Source: a virus | DNA length: 20,124 nt | Reading direction: 5' to 3' (one strand) | IMG/VR virus record: IMGVR_UViG_3300045016_000006 | Coordinates: 1 to 20,124 of that record | Part shown: piece by piece, positions 7,513 through 14,547 of the stretch | How the letters are laid out: each line of letters starts with the position of its first letter | Numbering within the stretch: position 1 is the first letter of the stretch | The notes under the pieces: model-generated | What the model saw: only the letters and a program-made list of their open reading frames with translations | The model's database searches: none | What the model was told of the DNA's origin: nothing | Position numbers and translations under genes: made by a program

Positions 7513-7534
7513 TTTAAATCATACCAGTTGTCAA
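7506..7534 (-). promoter_or_regulatory. Sigma70-like promoter for the HNH gene
   Basis: On the minus strand TTGACA (7529-7534) is followed by exactly 17 bases and then TATATT (7506-7511), a perfect -35 box and a 5-of-6 -10 box at ideal spacing. Transcription would begin near 7499, giving a leader of roughly 13 bases that still contains the AGGAGG. It is one of only two promoter-like sequences noticed in the window and serves only the HNH gene and whatever is read through downstream. Confidence 0.6.
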
Positions 7535-7547
7535 TAAACTAATTGTC

Positions 7548-10500
7548 TCAGTTGCTCGATCTGGAAACTTCATACCAATCTGAATCTCCAGAATCCCACG
7601 CAAGCGTAAGGGTGTCTCCCTTACCAAGCGTCATGCTAACGCCACCAGAAAGTTGAATGTTAGTATTGTCTGCGAAGGTAACCGTGTTAGTATCATTGGT
7701 TCCTTGAATAATAAGGAACTGACCATCATCCTGACCATTCGCAACTGAAGGACTCGTATCCAAGACAACCGCTCCACCACTTCCAACAACACGCATAATT
7801 GCTTTAGTAGGAGTCATTGTTGCGTCATTAGCTAACGATGTATCACCAGAAGGATTGAATGCCTGTTGGCCTCCATTGTAAATATCTCCGGCTTGTCCAT
7901 AGAACGAGTAGTTTATTACATCGCTACCTGTTGCGTTACCCAAAACGCCGACATTCCATCCACCAGAATGGGCTGTTATGGCTTGACCTTCAACACCTAT
8001 TGAAGAATCAGTATCAGTAGAAAGTCCGGGCCTTGCAAAACCAGCCACTCCTATTGCAGATGTATCTGCGTCTCCCTTTGCGCTACCAACTATGGCCATG
8101 GTATCTTTATCTGAGTTCGCAACAGCTTCAACAACCAAGCCAATCTCATTGCCTGTAAGTGTTTGAGTTGCTTCACCTTCGGATATGCCTACAAAGAAAC
8201 TACCCCAATCTGCCGCAACAAAAGTAGAACCAATGACAACTTCATCCTCGTTATAAATTTGTCCTTCTGTCCCGTAGAACGAATAATTGGTAGCTCCGCC
8301 AGAAGCATCTCCCCAAACTGCTGCGTTCCTTCCACCTACATGCGTGGCAGTTGACAAACCCTTAAGTCCTATAGCGTCCGCATTGTCTGCGGTGTTATCT
8401 ACAAGAGCAACGCCTCTTACTCCAACGCCATCTTTGCCTGCTAGGGTCTGACCGATACCATGAATACCAACACCTTCTATTACCCCTCCAGCCTTCGCTT
8501 CTCCAACAACACCGATATTATCTACAGAGGTCTGCGCAGTATTAGCGGTTGAGAAGAAAGCCTCTGCCGCAGCAAAGTCTGCAAAGTTAGCCGCAGAACC
8601 TGCGGCAACTTTCTCTAGATTGAATAAATTTCCAAGAAGCCCATAGAACGAATAATCTTCATCTCCACCAGAAGCAGTAGAAAAAACTCCTATATTATCT
8701 CCAGCAGAATGTGACGACGTGGCATTAGCGACAACTCCGTAAGCGGTACCGCTATCCGACGCACCTGTTTGAACCGTTGCCGTACCAGCTATACCAACTG
8801 CAAATTTATTGTCTGTGACTCTTGCAAACCCACGCACTCCGTAAGCATTGTATGTTCCATCGGCTTCTGCTTCAGCTACAATGGCAATATTGGAAGCGGT
8901 ATCTGTAACTCCCGTGTTGTCCATGCTAAAAATAGAAAACGCTTCTGGGAAATCAACAAGGCTGGCATCGACTCCTTCTATAAAACCACCTTCCGCAGTC
9001 ATAAAGCCAATTTTTTCAGAAGCCTCAAAATCAAATTCCCACTTATCTCCTACGGTATAAACAGTCCCCATTGGATTGTCTTGATAATTTGTAACGTAAA
9101 CTATAACCCCATTGTTTAAATTATAAGGGCCAACAACAGATGCGGCTATTAAGTCAATGCCTGAATCTTCCCATGTAGCACCATTATCATCAGACCATCT
9201 AAATGTAGGATTTGGAGAACCAGCATCTATTTCAATTACATACTGAGTAGGAGCCACTCCAGTATAAACGTTTTCAACAATAGAAATAGTAGATTCAACG
9301 CTGTCTGTTACTGAAACATCTATTCCGGTAACACCAAACCCAACAATAGGGCCATTATAAAATTCTAATAAATCAGATTCATAAAGAAGCTTGAAAGTAT
9401 TCCCGATTTTTATCGCCTCAGCCCCAGCTGAATCTGGAGTATGCCCCTGTATTTTAAGGTCATCTATAAAGGCTTCGAGCATGTCTGCCTTTATATAATC
9501 ATCGCTCATCGCAAATGAAGGATTTGAACCATGTGTAAACGACCATTCACTTTCGCCTCCAACATCAGGGTCTAAAAACATATCCCATGTCTGATCTGAG
9601 TTGAACGTTACAGCTCCATTAGTAGATGTCCCATCTGGTATCCTAATCTGGTCACCAAACCTAGTTTTTCCTTCATTAACAATACCAAACGCATTAGTAA
9701 TGGTGGCTCCCGTGCTTGCAATCGGGTCGTCTTTAATATAAACTGTCGAAGCTTCTGTGATAGTCCCGCCACCACCAGCGATCCTATAAGTAGGAGCATC
9801 AATATACATATTGTGCTGGGCTGCAATATTACCTTCGAGCCACTCTTTAGTCCCTGAATCAAACCAGAATTCTGGACTTATCAACGTGGCCGCTATCCCG
9901 TCCATCGTCCCACCATACAAGTATAGAACTTGTGGGGCCGAGCTTCCAGTGGTGTTATCCTGTATAACTCTAATGCCTCCGTGGTTGATGATGCCAAACC
10001 TGTTATCATAAACTGGAGAACCAGCAACAACACTCAAAGTATCAACAACTCTAAACAAATATCCCTCATCCCAATCCGTGGTCGGGCCAATTATAAAAGC
10101 ATCTTTACCGGCACCACTTGTGGCTGCGTTATAAATATAAGTACCATCAGAATCATCTGGATATATTGAAGTGTGCCATGAATAACTACCAAGTGAATTA
10201 AGGTATATGTCAACTGAACCGTTATTAGCTACACCGAACGGAGTTCCTACTCCAAGATTTATATATCCTCCGTTATTGGCTCCCGCTGGTCCTACACCAT
10301 AACTAGCATTAATCATAATATCGTTACCAGCAGAAGAACCAGCCGCATCCGGTGCATCTATCTCTCCACCGCCATCTACACCATTGGGAGAGAAATGAAA
10401 GAAGTTGGTTCCATCTACCCGCATATCCACCTTACCCTCATCACCAGCACCGCTTTCATCACCGGCATTTAATATTATATCTCCGCCGTCAGTATCACCA

Positions 10501-11339
10501 GTACCACCTGAAGCGGCGTTTAATTCAACACTACCACCAGCTGTAGCTGGAGGAGCATCAGCAGACCCAAGGATTAAACCGTTGGAACCGTCATATCCGA
10601 TGAAACCAAAACTTGTTCCATTTCTTTCAAACTCTAACGAACCCCATTCTGCCGTCCCAGTATAGACTCCAACATCGAATATGATAGAACCACCGTCATT
10701 GTTACCGGCTCCTTTTGCATCTCCAGCAGAGAAGCTTATATTACCACCTACTCCTCCGGTAGTATCAGTTCCAGCATCTCCAGCCTCCAAGAAATATCCA
10801 TAACCATCTTCAACAACAGCACCTTTATCCGTAACTGAATCCAAAACACCAGATGCACTTCCCGTTCTATCAAGATATTCAACGCCGCCGTTCCAAAACC
10901 TAGTTGTGTCATCATCGGCAGTTTGTTCAACTGTGACTAAGGTATCTTTATCTGCGTCGTAGATTAGAGCGGTTTCCTTAATACAAGTACCACTAAAATC
11001 GGTATAACCAGATGCGCAAGAAGTACAAGTTGCTCCAGCATACCCGACATCGCAGTTGCAGTATGCCGCATTCCACGCAGCATTAAATGCTGTTAATAAA
11101 CAGTTCACGCCGGAGCCGTGAGTCAACGCATCACAATACAAATCCCACGATGCTTTAGATGAAGCAGTAGGGTCTCCGGCATCAGTGTCTGGAGCGCAGT
11201 TCAAGCCCAACATTACGTTATTTCCGGCACCGCAGTTCTGACCGGCATAAGATGTATAACATTGGTAAGGAGTGGACCAGGCTGTTGTCGCCATTGCCAT
11301 TATAATGGCAACCAAGAACGAAGTTAGTATCTTTTTCAT
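7548..11339 (-). CDS. Giant exported repeat protein (1263 aa) with signal peptide and EGF-like Cys cluster
   Basis: The start at 11339 is firm (AGGAG six bases upstream). Residues 1-22 are a Sec signal peptide (MKKILTSFLVAIIMAMATTAWS, with cleavage possible after A20 or S22). Ten Cys follow between 27 and 119, the last five spaced C94-x-C96-x8-C105-x2-C108-x10-C119 like a laminin-type EGF module. Residues about 190-315 are Gly/Asp-rich short strands (GGSIIFDVG, GGDIILNAGDESGAGDEG), probably a beta-helix or beta-roll. The last third carries three ~124-residue repeats, and the C-terminus (TNTVTFADNTNIQL, then MTLGKGDTLTLAWDSGDSDWYEVS) is a beta closing domain. No membrane anchor or protease motif is seen. 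It is likely a secreted fibrous surface or virion-surface protein. A signal peptide is unusual for a virion component, so release to the periplasm or cell surface is possible. The function is unknown. Confidence 0.85.
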   Translation of the reverse strand: MKKILTSFLVAIIMAMATTAWSTPYQCYTSYAGQNCGAGNNVMLGLNCAPDTDAGDPTASSKASWDLYCDALTHGSGVNCLLTAFNAAWNAAYCNCDVGYAGATCTSCASGYTDFSGTCIKETALIYDADKDTLVTVEQTADDDTTRFWNGGVEYLDRTGSASGVLDSVTDKGAVVEDGYGYFLEAGDAGTDTTGGVGGNISFSAGDAKGAGNNDGGSIIFDVGVYTGTAEWGSLEFERNGTSFGFIGYDGSNGLILGSADAPPATAGGSVELNAASGGTGDTDGGDIILNAGDESGAGDEGKVDMRVDGTNFFHFSPNGVDGGGEIDAPDAAGSSAGNDIMINASYGVGPAGANNGGYINLGVGTPFGVANNGSVDIYLNSLGSYSWHTSIYPDDSDGTYIYNAATSGAGKDAFIIGPTTDWDEGYLFRVVDTLSVVAGSPVYDNRFGIINHGGIRVIQDNTTGSSAPQVLYLYGGTMDGIAATLISPEFWFDSGTKEWLEGNIAAQHNMYIDAPTYRIAGGGGTITEASTVYIKDDPIASTGATITNAFGIVNEGKTRFGDQIRIPDGTSTNGAVTFNSDQTWDMFLDPDVGGESEWSFTHGSNPSFAMSDDYIKADMLEAFIDDLKIQGHTPDSAGAEAIKIGNTFKLLYESDLLEFYNGPIVGFGVTGIDVSVTDSVESTISIVENVYTGVAPTQYVIEIDAGSPNPTFRWSDDNGATWEDSGIDLIAASVVGPYNLNNGVIVYVTNYQDNPMGTVYTVGDKWEFDFEASEKIGFMTAEGGFIEGVDASLVDFPEAFSIFSMDNTGVTDTASNIAIVAEAEADGTYNAYGVRGFARVTDNKFAVGIAGTATVQTGASDSGTAYGVVANATSSHSAGDNIGVFSTASGGDEDYSFYGLLGNLFNLEKVAAGSAANFADFAAAEAFFSTANTAQTSVDNIGVVGEAKAGGVIEGVGIHGIGQTLAGKDGVGVRGVALVDNTADNADAIGLKGLSTATHVGGRNAAVWGDASGGATNYSFYGTEGQIYNEDEVVIGSTFVAADWGSFFVGISEGEATQTLTGNEIGLVVEAVANSDKDTMAIVGSAKGDADTSAIGVAGFARPGLSTDTDSSIGVEGQAITAHSGGWNVGVLGNATGSDVINYSFYGQAGDIYNGGQQAFNPSGDTSLANDATMTPTKAIMRVVGSGGAVVLDTSPSVANGQDDGQFLIIQGTNDTNTVTFADNTNIQLSGGVSMTLGKGDTLTLAWDSGDSDWYEVSRSSN
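7875..9010 (-). repeat. Three tandem ~124-residue repeats inside the 1263-aa protein
   Basis: Each repeat is built of short G-V/I-x-G-x-A strands and ends in a near-identical tag: DYSFYGLLGNLFN (about 8619-8660), NYSFYGTEGQIYN (about 8250-8290) and NYSFYGQAGDIYN (about 7875-7915). The DNA coding for the tag is itself conserved (CCATAGAACGA-like on the plus strand at 8641, 8272 and 7897), spaced 369 and 375 bases. Between tags, AxxADFA/AADW segments and IGV(V/L)xEA also align. The pattern suggests duplication of a trimerising beta-structured unit. Confidence 0.75.
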
Positions 11340-11351
11340 TTTATTCTCCTA

Positions 11352-11975
11352 TTAGCCCTTGCAACACGCATACTTCTTGCTCATTGCGCACCCTGACAAA
11401 TAAGCCTTGTCAGTGTTGAGATTCCAATACGCTCCATAATATCCAACTGCCACCGAGGTCCACCCGTCGCAATCGTTAGAGAATGAAGTGTACCCTGGGG
11501 CGCCATCAAGAACCCATACTTCATCAGTGGCTCCACCAAATGTTTCTCCATCAGCCATTAAAAAAGCTATATCAAGATCGGTGCATGGACGGGCATCTGC
11601 ATCTGCAGTGTCTGTGGCACACTGAGTTGTTATTGCGGTATAAGATCCCATGGCATCGCCATCGTAGGTTGCTGTAGTAAGACCTACATAACTTACTTGG
11701 CCTACGGGAGTAATGCCTCCAGATGTTATTTGAATAACATTGCAAGCCGGGCTGGATGACATGTAATAAAGCTCAGTAACGCCCGCCAACTCTTTAGTAA
11801 AAATAACGCCCCTATCTGCTTGGCAAGTAGGATTAGAACTTTGCTCATAAAACCAACGAGGACCAGTATATTCAATGTTTGGCCCAGCGGATGGAGTTGA
11901 TTCATCAATGTTGGGACCACCCGCAGCTATTAACATTGGCAAAACAGCCAACAACAAATATTTAATTTTAAACAT
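11352..11975 (-). CDS. Cys-rich secreted protein, lectin-like C-terminus
   Basis: A 207-residue protein with an N-terminal signal peptide (MFKIKYLLLAVLPMLIAAGG) and no Cys at the cleavage region, so it is not an obvious lipoprotein. Short GPNI repeats follow (GPNIDESTPSAGPNIEYTGP). The mature part contains eight Cys, consistent with disulphides formed outside the cytoplasm. The C-terminal ~45 residues (C-D-G-W-T-S, then GYYGAYWNL, YLSGC, KKYACC) look like a small C-type-lectin-like or adhesin fold, but I cannot assign a named family. It is encoded between the beta-rich 143-residue protein and the giant exported protein, with GAGGT as ribosome site and 12 bases between it and the next gene. 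Co-export with, or binding to, the giant protein is a guess from gene order. Confidence 0.75.
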   Translation of the reverse strand: MFKIKYLLLAVLPMLIAAGGPNIDESTPSAGPNIEYTGPRWFYEQSSNPTCQADRGVIFTKELAGVTELYYMSSSPACNVIQITSGGITPVGQVSYVGLTTATYDGDAMGSYTAITTQCATDTADADARPCTDLDIAFLMADGETFGGATDEVWVLDGAPGYTSFSNDCDGWTSVAVGYYGAYWNLNTDKAYLSGCAMSKKYACCKG

Positions 11976-11978
11976 TTT

Positions 11979-12410
11979 TTACCTCGCTATGTCATGTACT
12001 TCGGCATTAATGGTAAAAGTTCCACTTGCAGCACCAGCTCCAACCTTAACGTTCCAAACTCTAAAATATTTATAAGTTGTCTCAGTATCTATGGGAATAG
12101 GAATGTTAGATTGAGATGCCGTAAATCTATAAACTCTATTGTGTGGAATTAAAACGCCACCACCTATAGACTCCCAAGACTGTTCCCTTCCCGCCGTACC
12201 AGTCTTTGTTCTATAAAAAGTAACCCATATATCAACTCCATCTTCTGTCCCCTTTGTATAATCAAGCCAGAGAGTAAAAGACTCTCCAGTTAAATTACTT
12301 TGAACATCACCAACAGCTGTTGCAGCATCAGCCACAGGATCAGAAGATCCACTATGCAACTGTTTGGTGGTACTAATTATTTCATGTAAATTGTGAGCTA
12401 AGCCACCCAT
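11979..12410 (-). CDS. Beta-rich putative virion protein, unknown
   Basis: A 143-residue protein without signal peptide or membrane segment. A short N-terminal helix (MGGLAHNLHEIISTTKQL) precedes a beta-sandwich-like pattern: SFTLWLDYTKGTEDGVDIWVT, then VYRFTASQSNIPIPID and TTYKYFRVWNVKVGAGAASG. This composition is common in small phage cement, tail-terminator or fibre-attachment proteins. The ribosome site TAGGAGGT lies only a few bases after a strong terminator-like hairpin, so it needs read-through transcription or a promoter I cannot see. The following gene starts three bases after its stop. Confidence 0.72.
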   Translation of the reverse strand: MGGLAHNLHEIISTTKQLHSGSSDPVADAATAVGDVQSNLTGESFTLWLDYTKGTEDGVDIWVTFYRTKTGTAGREQSWESIGGGVLIPHNRVYRFTASQSNIPIPIDTETTYKYFRVWNVKVGAGAASGTFTINAEVHDIAR

Positions 12411-12424
12411 ATCAACCTCCTAGA

Positions 12425-12466
12425 AAAATAAAACCCGATAAGTCCTTGCCTATCGGGTTTTATTTT
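12425..12466. terminator. Bidirectional rho-independent-like terminator after head module
   Basis: A perfect 16-bp inverted repeat (12425-12440 and 12451-12466) encloses a 10-base loop. The stem centre is CCCGATA/TATCGGG, and the outer part is A-rich on one arm and T-rich on the other (GGGTTTTATTTT). On the minus strand the hairpin is followed by more T residues (TCTA). It lies between the beta-helix gene of the head module and the ribosome site of the 143-residue protein gene. A-T symmetry makes it usable on both strands. Confidence 0.8.
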
Positions 12467-12514
12467 ATTCATTCGTTGTTCTCTTTTTTTTAAAAAAATC
12501 ATTCCACCTCAAAA

Positions 12515-13495
12515 TCATGCACCAGCCATAATACCACCAGCGGCATTCGATTGAGGCTGATCTGTAAATACTGTATCGGCGCCAGCACTATCCCACGCAG
12601 CATAACCCAGTGAAGAACAACCATGCATTACCAACTTACCATTGTTAGGAAGAGTTCCACCAACTAAACTGGTCTGATCAGAAATCACTCCTTCGTTATA
12701 GTTAGAGAAGTGGCAATTCATGAAATATTGATTGCGGTTAATAGCGTCACCAGCTCCATCAAACCTAATACCAAGATGTCCGGCCTGACCTGATGTTGTC
12801 TGAGAAAGCGTAATACAATCTTTAAATACGTTACGAGCACAACCAGAAGAGAACTCTATATCATACGTTGTAAGAGTTCCAACTCTATTGATCGTATCCG
12901 TTCCAAATACGCATTTTTCAAAAGTATTTTCTGACGCACCTATAAGTTCAAGGTTAACTGCATCTGCAGCCGCCGAAGGCGTTGCATGACCAGCGCCTAC
13001 TGCATGAACGTTATAAAAATAGTTTCTATTTCCAGAAACTTGTAAACAACCAAGAGCCGCAGCATCTGATCCACCATTAAACATACTAAGATTGTAAAAA
13101 GCATTAGCGTGACCAGAAACCTTAATTAAATAAGGAGCCGTCAATAAAGTCGAAGCATTTGCAATTCTTGCTCTCTGAGCAAACATTGTAGGAGCAGTAA
13201 CGCCTACAACTGTTATGCCAGATTTAGTCCAATCAAGAGCTGCATCAAGATATGAAGTATGATCAGCTGATGTTGCTGACGCAAACGAAAGAAGTATTAT
13301 AGCATCACCACGACCAGTTACACACTTATCATATGCTGATTTCAACGTATTAAGCGGTTTTGCTTTTGTTCCAGGATTGCCAGCAAGACCTACTTTCGGA
13401 TCTACAAAGAAAACCTTACCACGAATCGCTGGAATGTTTCCATATACTGGAATACCAAAGCTCGTTATCCCATTAGGATAATTAGTAAAACTCAT
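12515..13495 (-). CDS. Parallel beta-helix protein encoded after the capsid gene (head fibre/spike candidate)
   Basis: A 326-residue protein. Near the N-terminus VFFVDPKVGLAGNPGTKAKP-x-NTLKSAYD (about 28-57) is the start pattern of pectate-lyase-like beta-helix proteins: a G-N-x-G-T element, P-x-x-T-L, then a helix and GDAIILL. The rest consists of short rungs ending in N or C (NAFYNLSMFNG, NYFYNVHAVG, NTFEKCVFG, NVFKDCITL, NQYFMNCHFSNYN), typical for a right-handed helix with Asn/Phe ladders. No signal peptide is seen. No clear catalytic triad could be picked out, so binding rather than polysaccharide cleavage is as likely. The start is firm (GGGAGG). Position right after the major capsid gene suggests a capsid-attached fibre, which is inference. 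Confidence 0.75.
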   Translation of the reverse strand: MSFTNYPNGITSFGIPVYGNIPAIRGKVFFVDPKVGLAGNPGTKAKPLNTLKSAYDKCVTGRGDAIILLSFASATSADHTSYLDAALDWTKSGITVVGVTAPTMFAQRARIANASTLLTAPYLIKVSGHANAFYNLSMFNGGSDAAALGCLQVSGNRNYFYNVHAVGAGHATPSAAADAVNLELIGASENTFEKCVFGTDTINRVGTLTTYDIEFSSGCARNVFKDCITLSQTTSGQAGHLGIRFDGAGDAINRNQYFMNCHFSNYNEGVISDQTSLVGGTLPNNGKLVMHGCSSLGYAAWDSAGADTVFTDQPQSNAAGGIMAGA

Positions 13496-13501
13496 AGTAA
13501 C

Positions 13502-13564
13502 CTCCCGTTATCGGTTAACCTATTTAGCTACAGATAGGTTAATGGGCGGGAGTTTCACCCGCCC
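13502..13564 (-). promoter_or_regulatory. Tandem RNA hairpins in the leader of the beta-helix gene
   Basis: In minus-strand RNA a 7-bp GC-only hairpin (GGGCGGG, loop UGAAACU, CCCGCCC; 13544-13564) is followed by a 9-bp hairpin (UUAACCUAU, 10-base loop, AUAGGUUAA; 13515-13542). The ribosome site GGGAGG comes next (13501-13506). CUCCCG within the first hairpin (13547-13552) is also complementary to CGGGAG at the ribosome site (13502-13507), so an alternative fold could hide the start. No long U-run follows the GC hairpin, arguing against a plain terminator. Confidence 0.5.
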
Positions 13565-13574
13565 TTTACCCAAT

Positions 13575-13619
13575 TTATTTACCGTAACCCTTACCCTTTT
13601 TACCTTTTTTCTTTTTCAC
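13575..13619 (-). CDS. Possible 14-codon Lys/Gly-rich mini-gene after the capsid gene
   Basis: A GTG at 13619 opens a short frame coding for MKKKKGKKGKGYGK, which stops at 13575. A GGAG six bases before the GTG, inside the last codons of the capsid gene, would serve as ribosome site. The frame is +1 relative to the capsid gene, whose stop lies one base upstream of the GTG, so it could alternatively be an extension reached by frameshifting. The peptide is extremely basic, like the tail of the 37-residue protein upstream. At this length it may also be chance, hence the low score. Confidence 0.35.
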   Translation of the reverse strand: MKKKKGKKGKGYGK

Positions 13620-13620
13620 T

Positions 13621-14538
13621 TTATGCTCCTGCGTTTCCACATATAGCTCTCCAGTTAGAATAACCAACATCCCAACGTGAGAAGCACATAAGTTCCCAAG
13701 CTCTTGCTTCTTTATCATAATCCGAATCAGTTGACATGGCTTCTCTGCTCATAAACATAAGCCAATGTTCAGCCTTATCACCAACCAAGAAGAACGCTGT
13801 GTCACTATCAAGGTACTGCCAATAATTACCAGGCAGCAATGCAATAGTATCATAAACCGTATTGATAGCGTTGTTCGCATCTTCGGGGTTATACTGCGAC
13901 TTCACTATTTCCTGACCTATATCCTGTAGTGCTTGAGGCAACACAAGGAACTTAGGCATGTACTTAACGAACTGTCCATCTTCGTTAAGCGTATTCTGGA
14001 ACAAATTGCGAAGATCACGATAAGATGTGATCGACAACTCTGCCGCCGTCCCAAGGTTATCACCAACTACGCCACCACCATTTTCAAGTGGATGCGAATT
14101 GGAGAACAAAGGAACGCCATCATAACCATTGGTCGTAAAGCCGTTATCAAATATATCGGCTGCAGCAATTTCCTTAACTTCAAACATGCCCTTAGAAAAA
14201 GACTTCGTAGCACGTTCAATGAAACCAAACTTACCATCATCCACCGCTTCCTTAGAAATCCTGTAGCCCGTTCCCCACTTCGTAGCTGTGTACGTTTTGG
14301 GATAGCCACTCTTGATCGTCTGGAACTGAACAGGAACGTTTTCACCAACCTGAATAGGATTCCTGAGTCCTGACATCGTTGTATGCTGAGCAATATCCGT
14401 AGTCATTCCTTCCTCGTTAAAGAGAATAGGAATCATACTAGGATACGATTCTGTCGTAGCTTCAATAACTGCTTGAAGCTCCGGCAATTTAGATGTACCA
14501 AAAAAATCTGCAAAATTTGAACGTAAGTTAGTTGCCAT
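13621..14538 (-). CDS. Major capsid protein (HK97 fold, Mu gpT-like type)
   Basis: A 305-residue protein, normal for a capsid subunit without a large cleaved delta domain. Landmarks: an N-terminal helix (LPELQAVIEA), a beta-strand E-loop region (PVQFQTIKSGYPKTYTATKWG, 69-89), then a long spine helix region followed by DIFDNGFTTNGYDGVPLFSNSHP (128-150). The D-G-x-x-L-F-S-x-x-H-P element is characteristic of Mu gpT-like HK97-fold capsid proteins. PKFLVLPQAL (195-204) and NNAIN begin the A domain. No prohead protease gene is visible in the window. It follows the decoration-like protein gene by nine bases with AGGAGG upstream of ATG. It would form the icosahedral shell around the scaffold. Confidence 0.92.
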   Translation of the reverse strand: MATNLRSNFADFFGTSKLPELQAVIEATTESYPSMIPILFNEEGMTTDIAQHTTMSGLRNPIQVGENVPVQFQTIKSGYPKTYTATKWGTGYRISKEAVDDGKFGFIERATKSFSKGMFEVKEIAAADIFDNGFTTNGYDGVPLFSNSHPLENGGGVVGDNLGTAAELSITSYRDLRNLFQNTLNEDGQFVKYMPKFLVLPQALQDIGQEIVKSQYNPEDANNAINTVYDTIALLPGNYWQYLDSDTAFFLVGDKAEHWLMFMSREAMSTDSDYDKEARAWELMCFSRWDVGYSNWRAICGNAGA

Positions 14539-14547
14539 ATGGCCTCC

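Noticed and set aside
8769-9119. 116-codon plus-strand frame inside the giant exported protein gene
   Set aside because: Antisense to a clear gene, no ribosome site and no recognisable protein pattern.
12484-12498. T8A7 palindrome near the beta-helix stop
   Set aside because: It is a simple A/T run with no loop or GC stem, so no function can be supported.
12465-12512. 15-residue TTG-started Lys-rich frame between the beta-helix gene and the terminator
   Set aside because: Poor start, ribosome-site spacing unsuitable, and the sequence is explained by an A-tract; length allows chance.
13933-14373. 146-codon open frame on the plus strand inside the capsid gene
   Set aside because: It is fully antisense to a well-supported capsid gene, with Arg/Ile-rich composition and no domain; a frame shadow.
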